A DNA stretch of 64,000 nucleotides from Dickeya zeae NCPPB 2538 (lineage in GTDB: Bacteria > Pseudomonadota > Gammaproteobacteria > Enterobacterales > Enterobacteriaceae), in assembly GCF_000406165.1 (NCBI RefSeq), contig NZ_CM001977.1, forward strand, positions 2,116,124 through 2,180,123. Direction: 5' to 3'. The notes under the pieces are model-generated. The model was given only the letters and a program-made list of their open reading frames with translations, made no database searches and was not told the origin of the DNA. This document shows, in pieces, positions 18,422-27,667 of the stretch. Within the stretch, counting starts at the first letter, position 1, and the number at the start of each line of letters is the position of its first letter. The position numbers and the translations under genes are program-made.

Positions 18422-19501
18422 ATGAGTCGACTGGAAGTGGAGCGCGCCAGTGTGGCTTACGGTGATACGCCTGTACTCAAGGGGGTATCATTCGAGGCTA
18501 ACGAAGGTGAATTTGTTACCCTGCTGGGGCCGTCTGGATGCGGCAAAACCACGCTCTTGCGGGCTATTGCTGGCTTTGTGCCACTGGATGGCGGGGCCAT
18601 TCGTATTGGTGGCCGGGAGATGAATGGTCTTGAGCCAGAGAAACGCAACACCGCGATGTGCTTTCAATCTTACGCCTTGTTTCCCCACCTGACCGTATCA
18701 GAAAACATTGCCTTTGGATTACAGCAACGCCGGGTGTCGGGAGAGGCGCTAAGCCACCGGGTCGTGGAAACGGCGTTGACGGTGGCGATGGCCGGACATC
18801 TGGATAAATTGCCTGCTCAGCTCTCAGGTGGACAGCAACAGCGCGTGGCGCTGGCGCGCTCCATGGCCGTGCGACCGGACGTGATGCTGTTTGATGAACC
18901 CTTATCCAACCTGGATGCCCGACTGCGCGAGCAACTGCGGTTGCAGATTCGCACGTTACAACGCAAACAGGGCTTTACCGCTGTGTATGTCACGCATGAT
19001 CAGGCTGAAGCGTTAGCCATGTCTGACAAGGTGATGGTGATGCACGGCGGCAGTATCATCCAGGCCGGTACTCCCCAGGATATTTACCAGCGGCCGGTTA
19101 ACCGCTTTGTCGCAGATTTTATTGGTACCGCCAATATTATGGTTGGTACTGTCATGTCGCGGGATGAACTCTGCGGACATTATCGGGTGGCGACGCCGCT
19201 GGGTGAGTTGGTCGTGGCATCCGACGAACCGCCGATTCGGGATCGACTTTACCTGTGCTGGCGTCCTGAAAATGCCAGCCTGCTGTCCATATCGGCGACA
19301 GGGCAGAATATTTTTTCTCTGCGGGTGAAACGCCATACTTTCCTCGGCAACCTGACCGACATCGAGGGAAGCCCGCCAGACTCCGACATGACCAGCTATC
19401 GTATCCAACTGTTGGGATACCAGCCGTTACTGGAAGGGGAAACTTACACCTTTTCGCTACCACCTGACGCGTTACGTTTTTTGCGCGAGGAGGTGACATG
19501 A
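18422..19501 (+). CDS. ABC importer ATPase
   Basis: 359 residues from the ATG at 18422, five bases after GGGGAG; a GTG three bases earlier is too close to the SD. Walker A GPSGCGKT is at residues 36-43, followed by the Q-loop FQSYALFPHLT, signature LSGGQQQR, Walker B VMLFDEPLSNLD and switch YVTHDQ. The C-terminal 120 residues form a TOBE-type regulatory domain. This is the PotA/AfuC/PhnT class that energises importers of polyamines, ferric ions or phosphorylated small molecules. It overlaps the next gene by four bases (ATGA). Confidence 0.93.
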   Translation: MSRLEVERASVAYGDTPVLKGVSFEANEGEFVTLLGPSGCGKTTLLRAIAGFVPLDGGAIRIGGREMNGLEPEKRNTAMCFQSYALFPHLTVSENIAFGLQQRRVSGEALSHRVVETALTVAMAGHLDKLPAQLSGGQQQRVALARSMAVRPDVMLFDEPLSNLDARLREQLRLQIRTLQRKQGFTAVYVTHDQAEALAMSDKVMVMHGGSIIQAGTPQDIYQRPVNRFVADFIGTANIMVGTVMSRDELCGHYRVATPLGELVVASDEPPIRDRLYLCWRPENASLLSISATGQNIFSLRVKRHTFLGNLTDIEGSPPDSDMTSYRIQLLGYQPLLEGETYTFSLPPDALRFLREEVT

Positions 19502-20352
19502 AATCGTCATTCATGGCTTACCTGTTACTGTTGCCTGGCGTGGGGGTTATTGTGCTGGCGATGGGGGCGGTACTGGGGATGGCGTTCTCCCAGTCGCTGG
19601 GTTTTTTCAATTTCGCCGGTGACAGTGCGTTTTCGCTGCGTTTCTGGCAAGTCATGCTGGCAGACGAGCAACTCTGGCGCTCTTTTTTCTATTCAGCCCG
19701 CATCGCCTTGTTTAGTGCCGTGTTGTCCGTTGCGCTGGCTTACCCATTGGCAATCTGGCTGCGTAAACCTTTCCCGGGTGCCATCACCTTACGTGCGGTA
19801 CTTAAAGCGCCGTTGCTGGTGCCGGGGCTGACGGCAGCGTTTCTGTTCGTCAACTTTATCTCCTATCAGGGGTTTCTCAACGTCGCGATGTTACGGCTGG
19901 GGATAACGGAGCGGCCTATGCGTATGCAGAATGATGCCAACGGTATTGGCGTGATCCTGCTTCAAATCTGGAAACAGATGCCGTTTGCGTTGTTGCTGAT
20001 AAGTGGTTCTGTGCAGGCCATCGGCGAAACAGTGCTGGAGGCCGCCCGTAATCTGGGGGCCGGTGTCTGGGTTCGCTTTTGGCGGATTGTGCTGCCGTTA
20101 ACGTTACGGGCATTGCAGACGGCCATGATGCTGATCTTCATCGGTGCTGCCGGTGACTTTTCCTTTCAGTCGGTCGCCGGGCCGGTCAACCTGAACTCCA
20201 TGTCACAACTGATGTTGCGGGTACAACAGTCGGGAAGCGATGGCTGGAACCAGGCGGCGGTCGTGGCAGTGATGCTGATGCTGTTGTCGCTGCTGGGGGC
20301 TGGATTGTTGGCGATGGCGACAGGTGTCGTCGTGCGCGGCATAAGGAGATAA
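19498..20352 (+). CDS. ABC importer permease 1
   Basis: 284 residues with about six membrane helices. The cytoplasmic EAA loop reads EAARNLGAGVWVRFWRIVLP, the contact site for the ATPase. It belongs to the PotB/AfuB-type single-permease class. It starts inside the ATPase stop codon and is followed by the second permease after three bases, so translation is probably coupled. Confidence 0.92.
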   Translation: MKSSFMAYLLLLPGVGVIVLAMGAVLGMAFSQSLGFFNFAGDSAFSLRFWQVMLADEQLWRSFFYSARIALFSAVLSVALAYPLAIWLRKPFPGAITLRAVLKAPLLVPGLTAAFLFVNFISYQGFLNVAMLRLGITERPMRMQNDANGIGVILLQIWKQMPFALLLISGSVQAIGETVLEAARNLGAGVWVRFWRIVLPLTLRALQTAMMLIFIGAAGDFSFQSVAGPVNLNSMSQLMLRVQQSGSDGWNQAAVVAVMLMLLSLLGAGLLAMATGVVVRGIRR

Positions 20353-20355
20353 CCG

Positions 20356-21189
20356 ATGCAACAAACAGCCGTTAACCGACTCAATCGTCTGCTGGTCACG
20401 TTGCTTTTGCTCTTGGGGCTTGTCTGGCTGGTTCTGCCATTTGCCATGGCGATACTGTGGTCCTTGGTGGATCCTGCCCATCCCTGGTCTTACCCGGATG
20501 TCTTTCCGCCAGTCTTGTCGCTGTTACGCTGGGGTGAGTTGTGGAATACCACGTCCTTACCTGATGCGCTGCTGCACAGTTACCTGCTGGCCCCTTGCGT
20601 TACCGTAACGTGTCTGCTGCTGGCGATGCCGACGGCTTATGCGTTTGGGCGGTTGTCATTCCCGGCAAAAGGGGTGGCGCAGGCAGTGACGCTGTTGCCG
20701 ATTGTGTTGCCGGGGTTCGTTATCGCGGTGTTCTTATCTTCATTACTGATGCGGTTAGGTGTTTATTCGCGGTTCATGGGGATTTTTCTTGGGCACACCG
20801 TGTTATTTCTGCCATACGCCATTCGCATTCTGAGTGTCTCCTTCAGTCAGGTGCGACAGGATTTGGTCGATGCGGCACGCAATCTGGGTGCCAGCAGGGG
20901 GGAGATCTTCCGGGTGGCTTACTGGCCGTCGCTGCAATCTGGGGTGATTGCGTCGATGATTATGGTGTTCATCCTCTCTATCGAAGAGTTTTCCGTTTCC
21001 TACATCGTGGGGGCACCGGATTTCATCACCGTACCTACCATTTTGTATTCATACCTTGGTTATAACTTCATCCGGCCTAATGCCGCGGTGGTGTCACTGA
21101 TTCTGGTGGTGCCCAACGTGGTGCTGATGCTGCTGATGGAGCGCTGTCTTAAAAATGTGCCGACGTCAGCGTTCGTCAATAAAGGATAG
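20356..21189 (+). CDS. ABC importer permease 2
   Basis: 277 residues, about six membrane helices, EAA loop DAARNLGASRGEIFRVAYWPSL. It pairs with permease 1 to form a heterodimeric channel. An AAGGAG ribosome site six to eight bases before the ATG is clear. It is of the PotC type. Confidence 0.92.
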   Translation: MQQTAVNRLNRLLVTLLLLLGLVWLVLPFAMAILWSLVDPAHPWSYPDVFPPVLSLLRWGELWNTTSLPDALLHSYLLAPCVTVTCLLLAMPTAYAFGRLSFPAKGVAQAVTLLPIVLPGFVIAVFLSSLLMRLGVYSRFMGIFLGHTVLFLPYAIRILSVSFSQVRQDLVDAARNLGASRGEIFRVAYWPSLQSGVIASMIMVFILSIEEFSVSYIVGAPDFITVPTILYSYLGYNFIRPNAAVVSLILVVPNVVLMLLMERCLKNVPTSAFVNKG

Positions 21190-21239
21190 CGATGATGCGG
21201 TCTCACTACTTATCAGGGAAATCATCAGGGGAATCTTGC

Positions 21240-22367
21240 ATGTTTACTCGATTTACGCCGTCGACCTTACGCAAGCTGGTGGCATTGCCGGTGTTGTTGT
21301 TGCCACTGTGTGGGGCTCAGGCCGCAGATTTAAAAACGATGTCCTGGCAGGACGTGGAGGCACAAGCGCGTCAGGAAGGGCAACTTACCTGGTTTAACTG
21401 GTATTACCAGGACCGATTGCGCGACGAAGTGAAAGCGTTTGAGAAACAGTACGGTATTCGGGTCACCATTCCAGACGGTGAGGCGGCGGGCAGTATCAAT
21501 AAGCTGTTGGCGGAACAGAACCGCGACCAGGGTGACATCGATGTGATATCGGTGGGTGGCAGTCAGTTTGGGTTGTTCAATGGGCCGAAACTGTTCTGGG
21601 GGCCGTTGACCTCACGGTTGCCCGGTGGCGACAAGCTAACCTATCAGATAGAAGGGGTTGATACGAAAGGCTATGCCGTGGCGTTCTGGGGGAATCAGAC
21701 AGTCATCGCTTACAACTCGGCCCGTATCAAGGAGGCCGACCTGCCGCATTCGTTGCCCCAACTTGAACAGTTTCTGGCGAAAAACCCCGGCGAGTTCGCT
21801 TTTAACGTAGAGAATGGCGGTTCCGGACCGGCATTTATCGAGTCTGTCACCCGCACGCTGGTGCCAGATGTGAACTATCGCGACGGGCGCGTTACAACGG
21901 AGATAGTGCAGCAGCTCGCCCCGTCCTGGCGCTGGTTCAACCATTACAAAAGTAGTTTGGTGATCAGTGCTTCCAATGCCGATAGCATCACCCGGCTCAA
22001 TGCCGGTGAGTTTAAACTTGCCGCCTCCTGGGAAGATTTGGTGCTGTCGCTGCAACATAAAGGGGAATTGTCGCCAGATATCAAATTTTACCTGCCCGAT
22101 TTTGGTATGCCGGGCGGCGGTAATGTCGTCGGTATTCCCGCTAATGCTAAGCACAAAGCGGCAGCGTTGCTGTTTATCCACTGGCTGACACTGCCTGATA
22201 CCCAACTGCGCTTTCATTCTCAGTTTGGTACGGCACCGCTGATGCCAGCAGGAACCGACGTACCGGTGGTGGGTTCGCTGGACCGGTCGCACAGCTTCGC
22301 CTGGGCGGCTAAACCGCTGGGTGATGAAATTAAAAAACAGTTTATCCAAAACGTGATGCTGAAATGA
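21240..22367 (+). CDS. ABC importer periplasmic binding protein
   Basis: 375 residues from the ATG at 21240, selected because AGGGGA precedes it and a standard signal peptide starts there (MFTRFTPSTLRKLVALPVLLL, cleavage after AQA). An in-frame ATG at 21192 has no signal-like N-terminus. The mature protein is of the PotD/iron-binding periplasmic class (type II fold), with the early segment LTWFNWYYQDRLRDEVKAFEKQYG and the late GMPGGGNVVGIPANAKHK. The downstream phosphodiesterase and phosphatase suggest a phosphorylated polyol or glycerophosphodiester as ligand; this is inference. Confidence 0.9.
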   Translation: MFTRFTPSTLRKLVALPVLLLPLCGAQAADLKTMSWQDVEAQARQEGQLTWFNWYYQDRLRDEVKAFEKQYGIRVTIPDGEAAGSINKLLAEQNRDQGDIDVISVGGSQFGLFNGPKLFWGPLTSRLPGGDKLTYQIEGVDTKGYAVAFWGNQTVIAYNSARIKEADLPHSLPQLEQFLAKNPGEFAFNVENGGSGPAFIESVTRTLVPDVNYRDGRVTTEIVQQLAPSWRWFNHYKSSLVISASNADSITRLNAGEFKLAASWEDLVLSLQHKGELSPDIKFYLPDFGMPGGGNVVGIPANAKHKAAALLFIHWLTLPDTQLRFHSQFGTAPLMPAGTDVPVVGSLDRSHSFAWAAKPLGDEIKKQFIQNVMLK

Positions 22368-22380
22368 GATGACGATGCCT

Positions 22381-22427
22381 GGCTGTAATACCGGGGCCCA
22401 ACTGACTGATGGTTTCCGGTATCAGCC
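22381..22427 (+). repeat. Hairpin between binding protein and GDPD genes
   Basis: GGCTGTAATACCGG (22381-22394) can pair with CCGGTATCAGCC (22416-22427), with a two-base bulge and a 21-base loop. It has no T-run. It lies just after the binding-protein stop, where stabilising or partial-termination hairpins commonly raise binding-protein expression over downstream enzymes. Confidence 0.6.
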
Positions 22428-22515
22428 TGGGCGTAACGACACGATAAGACGTCATCCAGATATCAACACATTTTTTTACTCAACACCGATGCATTGAAAC
22501 ACCAGGGAAACCATT

Positions 22516-23274
22516 ATGTCTGATGTTGTAACCGAGCACTCACGCCGCCGCCGTGTGGTAGCGTCTTCACTCATTGCCCACCGTGGCGCATCTTCACTGG
22601 CACCGGAAAACACGCTGATTGCAATGCGTAAAGCCGCGCAACAGGGGGCGACCTGGCTGGAGGTGGATGTCAAACTGACCCGGGATGGTCAACCGGTGAT
22701 CATTCACGATGACCGGGTCGATCGCACCACCAACGGCCGTGGTTTGGTCGCCGGGTTAACACTGGCGGAGATTCGCCAGCTTGACGCACGCGCACACTTT
22801 GGCGACGCATTCGCTGGCGTGACAATTCCTACTTTGCAGGAATTGATTGAATGTGTACTGGAATTAGACATGGGGCTGCAACTCGAACTCAAGCCCACCG
22901 CCGGTGATGATGTGGAAACGGCGGAGGTCGCACTGGCGGTACTGAAGTCAATGTGGCCTGCTAATCGTGACCGCCTGTTTCTGTCGAGTTTTTCCGTTCG
23001 CTCAATGCAGGCGGCGGCCCGATTGATGCCGGATGTCCCGCGTGCCTTCGCCGTGGTGGTACCGCCTAAAAACCCCGTTGCGCTGTTGCAGGAAACGAAC
23101 TGCCAGATTTTGCACTGTTTGTCGGAGCTGCTGGATGATGAAGCGCTGCATATTCTGGCCGACAGTGGTATTGAATACGCGGTGGCGATTGTTAATGATG
23201 TCGCACAAGCCCGGCGATTTCTGGATAAGGGTGCGCAGACCGTACTGTCTGATATTCCCAATTTGCTGGGGTGA
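22516..23274 (+). CDS. Glycerophosphodiester phosphodiesterase (UgpQ-like)
   Basis: 252 residues. GDPD signatures are intact: AHRGASSLAPENT (catalytic HR), WLEVDVKLTRDG (metal-binding Glu and Asp) and IIHDDRVDRTTNGRG (second catalytic His). The length matches cytoplasmic UgpQ and there is no signal peptide, so it acts on imported glycerophosphodiesters, releasing a glycerol phosphate and an alcohol. It lies 148 bases after the transporter genes and 17 bases before the phosphatase gene. Confidence 0.93.
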   Translation: MSDVVTEHSRRRRVVASSLIAHRGASSLAPENTLIAMRKAAQQGATWLEVDVKLTRDGQPVIIHDDRVDRTTNGRGLVAGLTLAEIRQLDARAHFGDAFAGVTIPTLQELIECVLELDMGLQLELKPTAGDDVETAEVALAVLKSMWPANRDRLFLSSFSVRSMQAAARLMPDVPRAFAVVVPPKNPVALLQETNCQILHCLSELLDDEALHILADSGIEYAVAIVNDVAQARRFLDKGAQTVLSDIPNLLG

Positions 23275-23291
23275 TATAACCGGAGGACGTC

Positions 23292-24056
23292 ATGTCTGAT
23301 TTGCAGTTACGCTTTGAGACCGCCAACGCGGTTATGGAAGAGGCCGCGTTACTGGCGAAGCAGTTGTTTGCCCGGCGTGACAGCGTGGTAGTGGAGCAGA
23401 AATCCGCCAACGACTTTGTATCGGATGCAGACCGTCAGGTAGAGCAGTTGATTCGTGATCGTCTGAAAGATGTCTTTCCTGATGACGCCATTTTAGGCGA
23501 GGAAATGGGCGGAGAGGTTGGCGATAGTTTTTGGTCTATCGACCCAATTGATGGCACCACCAACTTTTTACGTGGGCTGCCGCTGTGGGGGATTTCCATC
23601 GGGTATGTCGAAAACGGATTAGCGGTGGTCGGCACCATTGCGTTGCCGATGCTGGGCCTGACGCTGTCAGCCGCAATTGGATGCGGGGTCTGGCGCAATG
23701 GCATGCCTTATCGCCGTCAGGTTCCCTTTAGCGAAGTTCGCTTGCTGGCGTTGGGCGAAAGTAATAAATGGGCGGCGGCGGAAGTGGCGATGCTCGATGG
23801 CTATCTGCGCGATGAAGGTTGGGCTGTGGCGCGCTATCGTTGTGCCACTGTTGGGCTGAGTTTTGCCGCGCTGGGCTTTACCGACGGCTACGTGGAAAAA
23901 AACACCAGCATTTGGGATATCGCCGCCGGGGTGGTCATTGGTTCGGAGGCGGGGTTGGTAGTGAAATATCGGGGAAGCTACGAGGCCGGGGGCATGCATG
24001 TGGCAACGGCTATCCCCGAGGTACAACAGATAATCGAACCGTTTTTCATCCTATAA
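23292..24056 (+). CDS. Inositol monophosphatase family phosphatase
   Basis: 254 residues. Metal and catalytic motifs are present in order: FVSDADRQVEQLI, GEEMGG, WSIDPIDGTTNFLRGLP and WDIAAGVVIGSEAG. The family (SuhB/IMPase/HisN-like) removes phosphate from inositol 1-phosphate and related polyol or sugar phosphates. GGAGG is six bases before the ATG, and it ends the transporter-GDPD operon. The combination suggests complete breakdown of an imported phosphodiester such as glycerophosphoinositol; the true substrate is not proven by sequence. Confidence 0.92.
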   Translation: MSDLQLRFETANAVMEEAALLAKQLFARRDSVVVEQKSANDFVSDADRQVEQLIRDRLKDVFPDDAILGEEMGGEVGDSFWSIDPIDGTTNFLRGLPLWGISIGYVENGLAVVGTIALPMLGLTLSAAIGCGVWRNGMPYRRQVPFSEVRLLALGESNKWAAAEVAMLDGYLRDEGWAVARYRCATVGLSFAALGFTDGYVEKNTSIWDIAAGVVIGSEAGLVVKYRGSYEAGGMHVATAIPEVQQIIEPFFIL

Positions 24057-24090
24057 CTCAGTTGCTGACGCGATCTGATTTGATATAGAT

Positions 24091-24117
24091 AAAAAAGCAC
24101 CGCCAATGCGGCGGTGC
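24091..24117 (-). terminator. Terminator of the VioB-like operon
   Basis: GCACCGCC and GGCGGTGC form an 8-base stem; on the minus strand it is followed by six T residues. It closes the leftward operon and probably also stops the convergent phosphatase transcript. Confidence 0.88.
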
Positions 24118-24142
24118 CCATTCAACCCCATCAAAAACGGCG

Positions 24143-25699
24143 TTATTTGTTGATGAACGACCGTGGTTTTGGTGGCGTGGCCGCCAACGCTGCCTGAATT
24201 CGCATCGGGTTGAAATAATTACGCATCAGCCGAATGCGATGATCGCTGGTAAATTCATACCGGATTGCCCAGTCGTAGCTGTAAGGGACGCGGGTAGATT
24301 TGGTGATCCCTTGCTGGCTACCGTAAGCCATCGCCTGATTGTCGCTAAAGAAGACTTTTTCCACCACCTCACTGCTGAATTCCACGGTCTGGCTCATCAG
24401 TGACCAAAAACGGGAGAAGCCTTCATGACCGTAGAATACGCCGGTATAGGGGACATCTACCGGGCCGGTCATGTCCCACACCAGTTGTTCGCTCAGGCAC
24501 GCCAGTGCCATCGGCAAATCACCGGCGGCATAAGCCTGAGACAGTTTTTCCAACGTGGTCTGGTTATTGGCGAAGGTGACTGCCTGGCTTTTGGCCTGAA
24601 AACGCGGCGGCGGCGGCGGGGTATATTCGAATGTCGGTGCCGCGTGGTACGCGTTATCTCCGGGGAACGGATGCGCAACAATGGCGCGGAAATCTTCGCG
24701 CAATGACCCCATCGCCATGACCGCTGGAGTGAGTTTCAGCGGGCGACCGGACAGCGCCAGTTGCAGGTTTTCCAGAATTTCGCTGTAACGGCGATTGAAA
24801 CGCACAATGGCTTTACGCAGCTCACTTTCTGGGTAATCGGCGATTTTGGCAGCACTGTGGGTTTTGACCGCTTTATCCCATTCGATATTCAATGGATCAC
24901 CGGTTGGACCGCTGGCGATGGTATCGCCGTGCGTATACATGCGCTCACAGTAGATTTCGTTGAAGCGGTAGTAATGCGGCACATTATTTTCGTCACCCTG
25001 CCAGATGTTGTGCGGCGAACCTTCGCCTTGATCGCAAATTTGACGCAGGGTATAGACCGCGCTGTCGAGATCGACCACGGGCGTGATATTGCCGTATGAG
25101 CCGTGGCAGAACTGTTCCGGTTCGATCTGCCGGGTAGGGTCGCCGCAGAACACGGCTTTTTCGCCGAAAGACTCCACCGCTGCGCGCAAGCGTGATTCGA
25201 TGTAGATGTAGTACTCACCGATAGACATGTCACTGCAAACATGACTGGCGACCACTTCCGGGCGAACGTACTTGGGGTGTTCGATTTGCATCGCCTGATG
25301 AATGGCGTGCTGAGAAAATGGGTGGAGCTGAATTTCCAGATCTTCAATGCCGAACGGTAGTGTAGCCGGATAGTCAGGCATGAAACTGGGGCTACTAATA
25401 TCGGGCGTGCCACCTACCGCGTTGAGTAGGTTGCCGACCATGACGAAGTGCAACATTTCCTCTATTACGACCGAATGGATCACGTCAGTGACCCGTGGGT
25501 CGATATCGTCATTCACCGTGTAAAGCATGGTCAGATAAGGGGGGATTACCGCATGTTCAAGCACCATCGCCTTTTGCAGGAGATCGCGGATGTCGTCCAG
25601 TTCATGGGCCAAATCTTTATGACTGGTGAGTTTGACGTAGCCCTTTTCCCTGAAAGTCGCATCCAAATCGTGCTGTTGGTTTTGTTCGTTTAAGTTCAT
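24143..25699 (-). CDS. VioB-like ferritin-fold protein fused to SnoaL-like domain
   Basis: 518 residues. Residues about 25-240 match the ferritin-like domain of the iminophenyl-pyruvate dimer synthase family (VioB/StaD class), including LEHAVIPPYLTMLYTV and VIEEMLHFVMVGNLLNAVGG, where Glu and His residues would bind metal. The last ~130 residues, from QAYAAGDLPMALACLSEQLVWDM, are a SnoaL-like alpha/beta barrel. It is far shorter than VioB and no VioA-type amino-acid oxidase is adjacent; instead a GMC flavoprotein and its small subunit lie upstream. The substrate is unknown; a role in oxidative tailoring of a small metabolite is plausible. Confidence 0.82.
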   Translation of the reverse strand: MNLNEQNQQHDLDATFREKGYVKLTSHKDLAHELDDIRDLLQKAMVLEHAVIPPYLTMLYTVNDDIDPRVTDVIHSVVIEEMLHFVMVGNLLNAVGGTPDISSPSFMPDYPATLPFGIEDLEIQLHPFSQHAIHQAMQIEHPKYVRPEVVASHVCSDMSIGEYYIYIESRLRAAVESFGEKAVFCGDPTRQIEPEQFCHGSYGNITPVVDLDSAVYTLRQICDQGEGSPHNIWQGDENNVPHYYRFNEIYCERMYTHGDTIASGPTGDPLNIEWDKAVKTHSAAKIADYPESELRKAIVRFNRRYSEILENLQLALSGRPLKLTPAVMAMGSLREDFRAIVAHPFPGDNAYHAAPTFEYTPPPPPRFQAKSQAVTFANNQTTLEKLSQAYAAGDLPMALACLSEQLVWDMTGPVDVPYTGVFYGHEGFSRFWSLMSQTVEFSSEVVEKVFFSDNQAMAYGSQQGITKSTRVPYSYDWAIRYEFTSDHRIRLMRNYFNPMRIQAALAATPPKPRSFINK

Positions 25700-25813
25700 G
25701 GTGTTATTCCGTCTAGTCAGTTGCGGCAGTGACGAAGTGTGTAATTAGTCTTATCTATTTATTCCTAGCATGAAACCTGAATATCATCATCTTTTGTAGC
25801 GCTTTTTTCACGT

Positions 25814-27667
25814 TTAACGTGTGCTGGCACACATTCTGTCCAGTTCGGAAAGAATTGTGTGCGCTGCCCATAACGTCAGTGCTGCCAGTGTCAGAGTCGG
25901 TGGTGCCGTTCCCATGCTAACCATATTTCCGGCGCCTACCAGATAGAGATTCTTATGAGTCCAACTACGCTGTTGGCGATCCACCACCGAGTGGTGCGGA
26001 GAGTTTCCCATGCAGTGGGTCCCTGCGATGTGCCCGGCACCGGTAAACGCCAGCGGTTGGCCCTGACAGGTAAAATAACCGGGTTCACCGGGTGAATAAC
26101 GGCTGTAGTCATGCACACCTATCTGTCGGAAAACCTGCCGCATAACCGTGCTGGCGCGCGCAACACCGGCGCGGGTATACAGTGACAGATCGTAATGAAT
26201 CACCGGGCGGTAATTACCCAGCGCATCGCGGTAATCCGGATGGATCGTCACCCGGTTATTGTACTCTGGTAACTGTTCCACCATGCAACGCGCGCTGCAT
26301 TGGCGGGACAGCCGCTCACGAATCTGACTGCGTAAGCGGGGGCCACACAGGGGTTCTTGCAGTAACGTCTCAACATCGTCATACAGTTTGTTAACCGGCC
26401 AGCGCCAGCCGTCATTGCTCAGCTCGATACGGAACGCTGCCCGGTGTACACGGGCGCTGCCGCCTCGCATCGCTTCAATGCCTGAGGTGGTCAGTGGGCC
26501 ACGCATCGGCCAGAGCGGTGCATCCGCCCGACCCCAGACCGGCAGGATGGGATGATCCATCAGGTGGCGGCCGACCAGATCATTGCCTTTACAGGCACCG
26601 GACGCCAGCAGCAGAACCGCGTTAGCAATCGCGTTGCCAGCCAGGACATAGCGTCGGGCGCTGACGGTATGCAGGTGATGTAGTGCCGTTTCATGATGGA
26701 CGTAATGACGAAACTGGATACCGGTGATGGCGTCGGTAGCGGGGTCTATCAGTAGCTTATGCGCCACACTGCAAGTGAGCACATCCAGCCGTGTAGCATC
26801 GGCGTCTTCCAGTGTTTTCAGCGCATTATAACGGGCCTGTGTCGGACAGAGCGGCGTGCAATAGCTATTACCGGTGCAATACAGGCCAAGGTGCGGGTTA
26901 CCGGCCGCCCCACGCGGGTGATAGCCGCGCCCATGGTCATAAGCAGGATGCGGTACACCGTTACGGGCTGATGGGGTACCACGCAGCGACAGAGGGATAG
27001 GCTGTCCGTCCTCCATGATACTCATGCCGGTCAAACGCCGGGCCAGTTGCCGATCGCCCCAGGCGGTAGGTATCCCGTGCATGGGATAAACATAGTCCGG
27101 TGGAAAATGAATATCACCATACGCTTGTTCTTCGACATTGGCCGACACCCCCAACTCATACTCGGCAGCCCGATACCAGGGCTCCAGGTCGTTATAACGC
27201 AGCGGCCAGTCCAACCCGACGCCGTAACGGCTTTGTAACTCGAAGTCTTCTGGCAGCATGCGCATGGCATTGCCAAGCCAGTGTAGCGAGGTGCCACCGA
27301 GCTGGCGGCAATAGGTAGAGCTGAATGGCAGCGGGCCACGTTGCACCAGATAACCACGGTCGTCGTACCCATCCGGCAGTAGCGGATGCAGCGCCGTATC
27401 ATGCGGTACCGGCGCGTTGACATTGTGTACGCCAGATACCTGATGGCTTTTATCTGGCCGCTGACGATAGTGCGTCAGCATTTCCCGGTAGCCGGTGTAG
27501 TGCAGATTATCTCCCGAGCCCGCTTCCAGTATCAGACAACGCTTGCCTGCGCGAGTCAGGGTCTTGGCCATCAGCGCCCCGGCAATGCCGCCGCCGACAA
27601 TCACCACATCGTAATCAGTCTCTTCTGCCTGATGGGGTGTGACAAGGTTCATCCACGTGTTCTCCAT
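25814..27667 (-). CDS. GMC-family FAD oxidoreductase
   Basis: 617 residues. The N-terminal FAD-binding motif is DYDVVIVGGGIAGALMAKTL (about residues 17-36), followed by the E-binding LILEAG. The C-terminal GMC signature includes GTHCMGNSPHHSVVD and NLYLVGAGNMVSMGTAPPTLTLAAL. These enzymes oxidise alcohols or sugars; this one resembles the large subunits of gluconate, fructose and sorbitol dehydrogenases. Neither it nor its partner has a Tat signal, so it is probably cytoplasmic. It overlaps the small-subunit gene by 19 bases. Confidence 0.9.
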   Translation of the reverse strand: MENTWMNLVTPHQAEETDYDVVIVGGGIAGALMAKTLTRAGKRCLILEAGSGDNLHYTGYREMLTHYRQRPDKSHQVSGVHNVNAPVPHDTALHPLLPDGYDDRGYLVQRGPLPFSSTYCRQLGGTSLHWLGNAMRMLPEDFELQSRYGVGLDWPLRYNDLEPWYRAAEYELGVSANVEEQAYGDIHFPPDYVYPMHGIPTAWGDRQLARRLTGMSIMEDGQPIPLSLRGTPSARNGVPHPAYDHGRGYHPRGAAGNPHLGLYCTGNSYCTPLCPTQARYNALKTLEDADATRLDVLTCSVAHKLLIDPATDAITGIQFRHYVHHETALHHLHTVSARRYVLAGNAIANAVLLLASGACKGNDLVGRHLMDHPILPVWGRADAPLWPMRGPLTTSGIEAMRGGSARVHRAAFRIELSNDGWRWPVNKLYDDVETLLQEPLCGPRLRSQIRERLSRQCSARCMVEQLPEYNNRVTIHPDYRDALGNYRPVIHYDLSLYTRAGVARASTVMRQVFRQIGVHDYSRYSPGEPGYFTCQGQPLAFTGAGHIAGTHCMGNSPHHSVVDRQQRSWTHKNLYLVGAGNMVSMGTAPPTLTLAALTLWAAHTILSELDRMCASTR

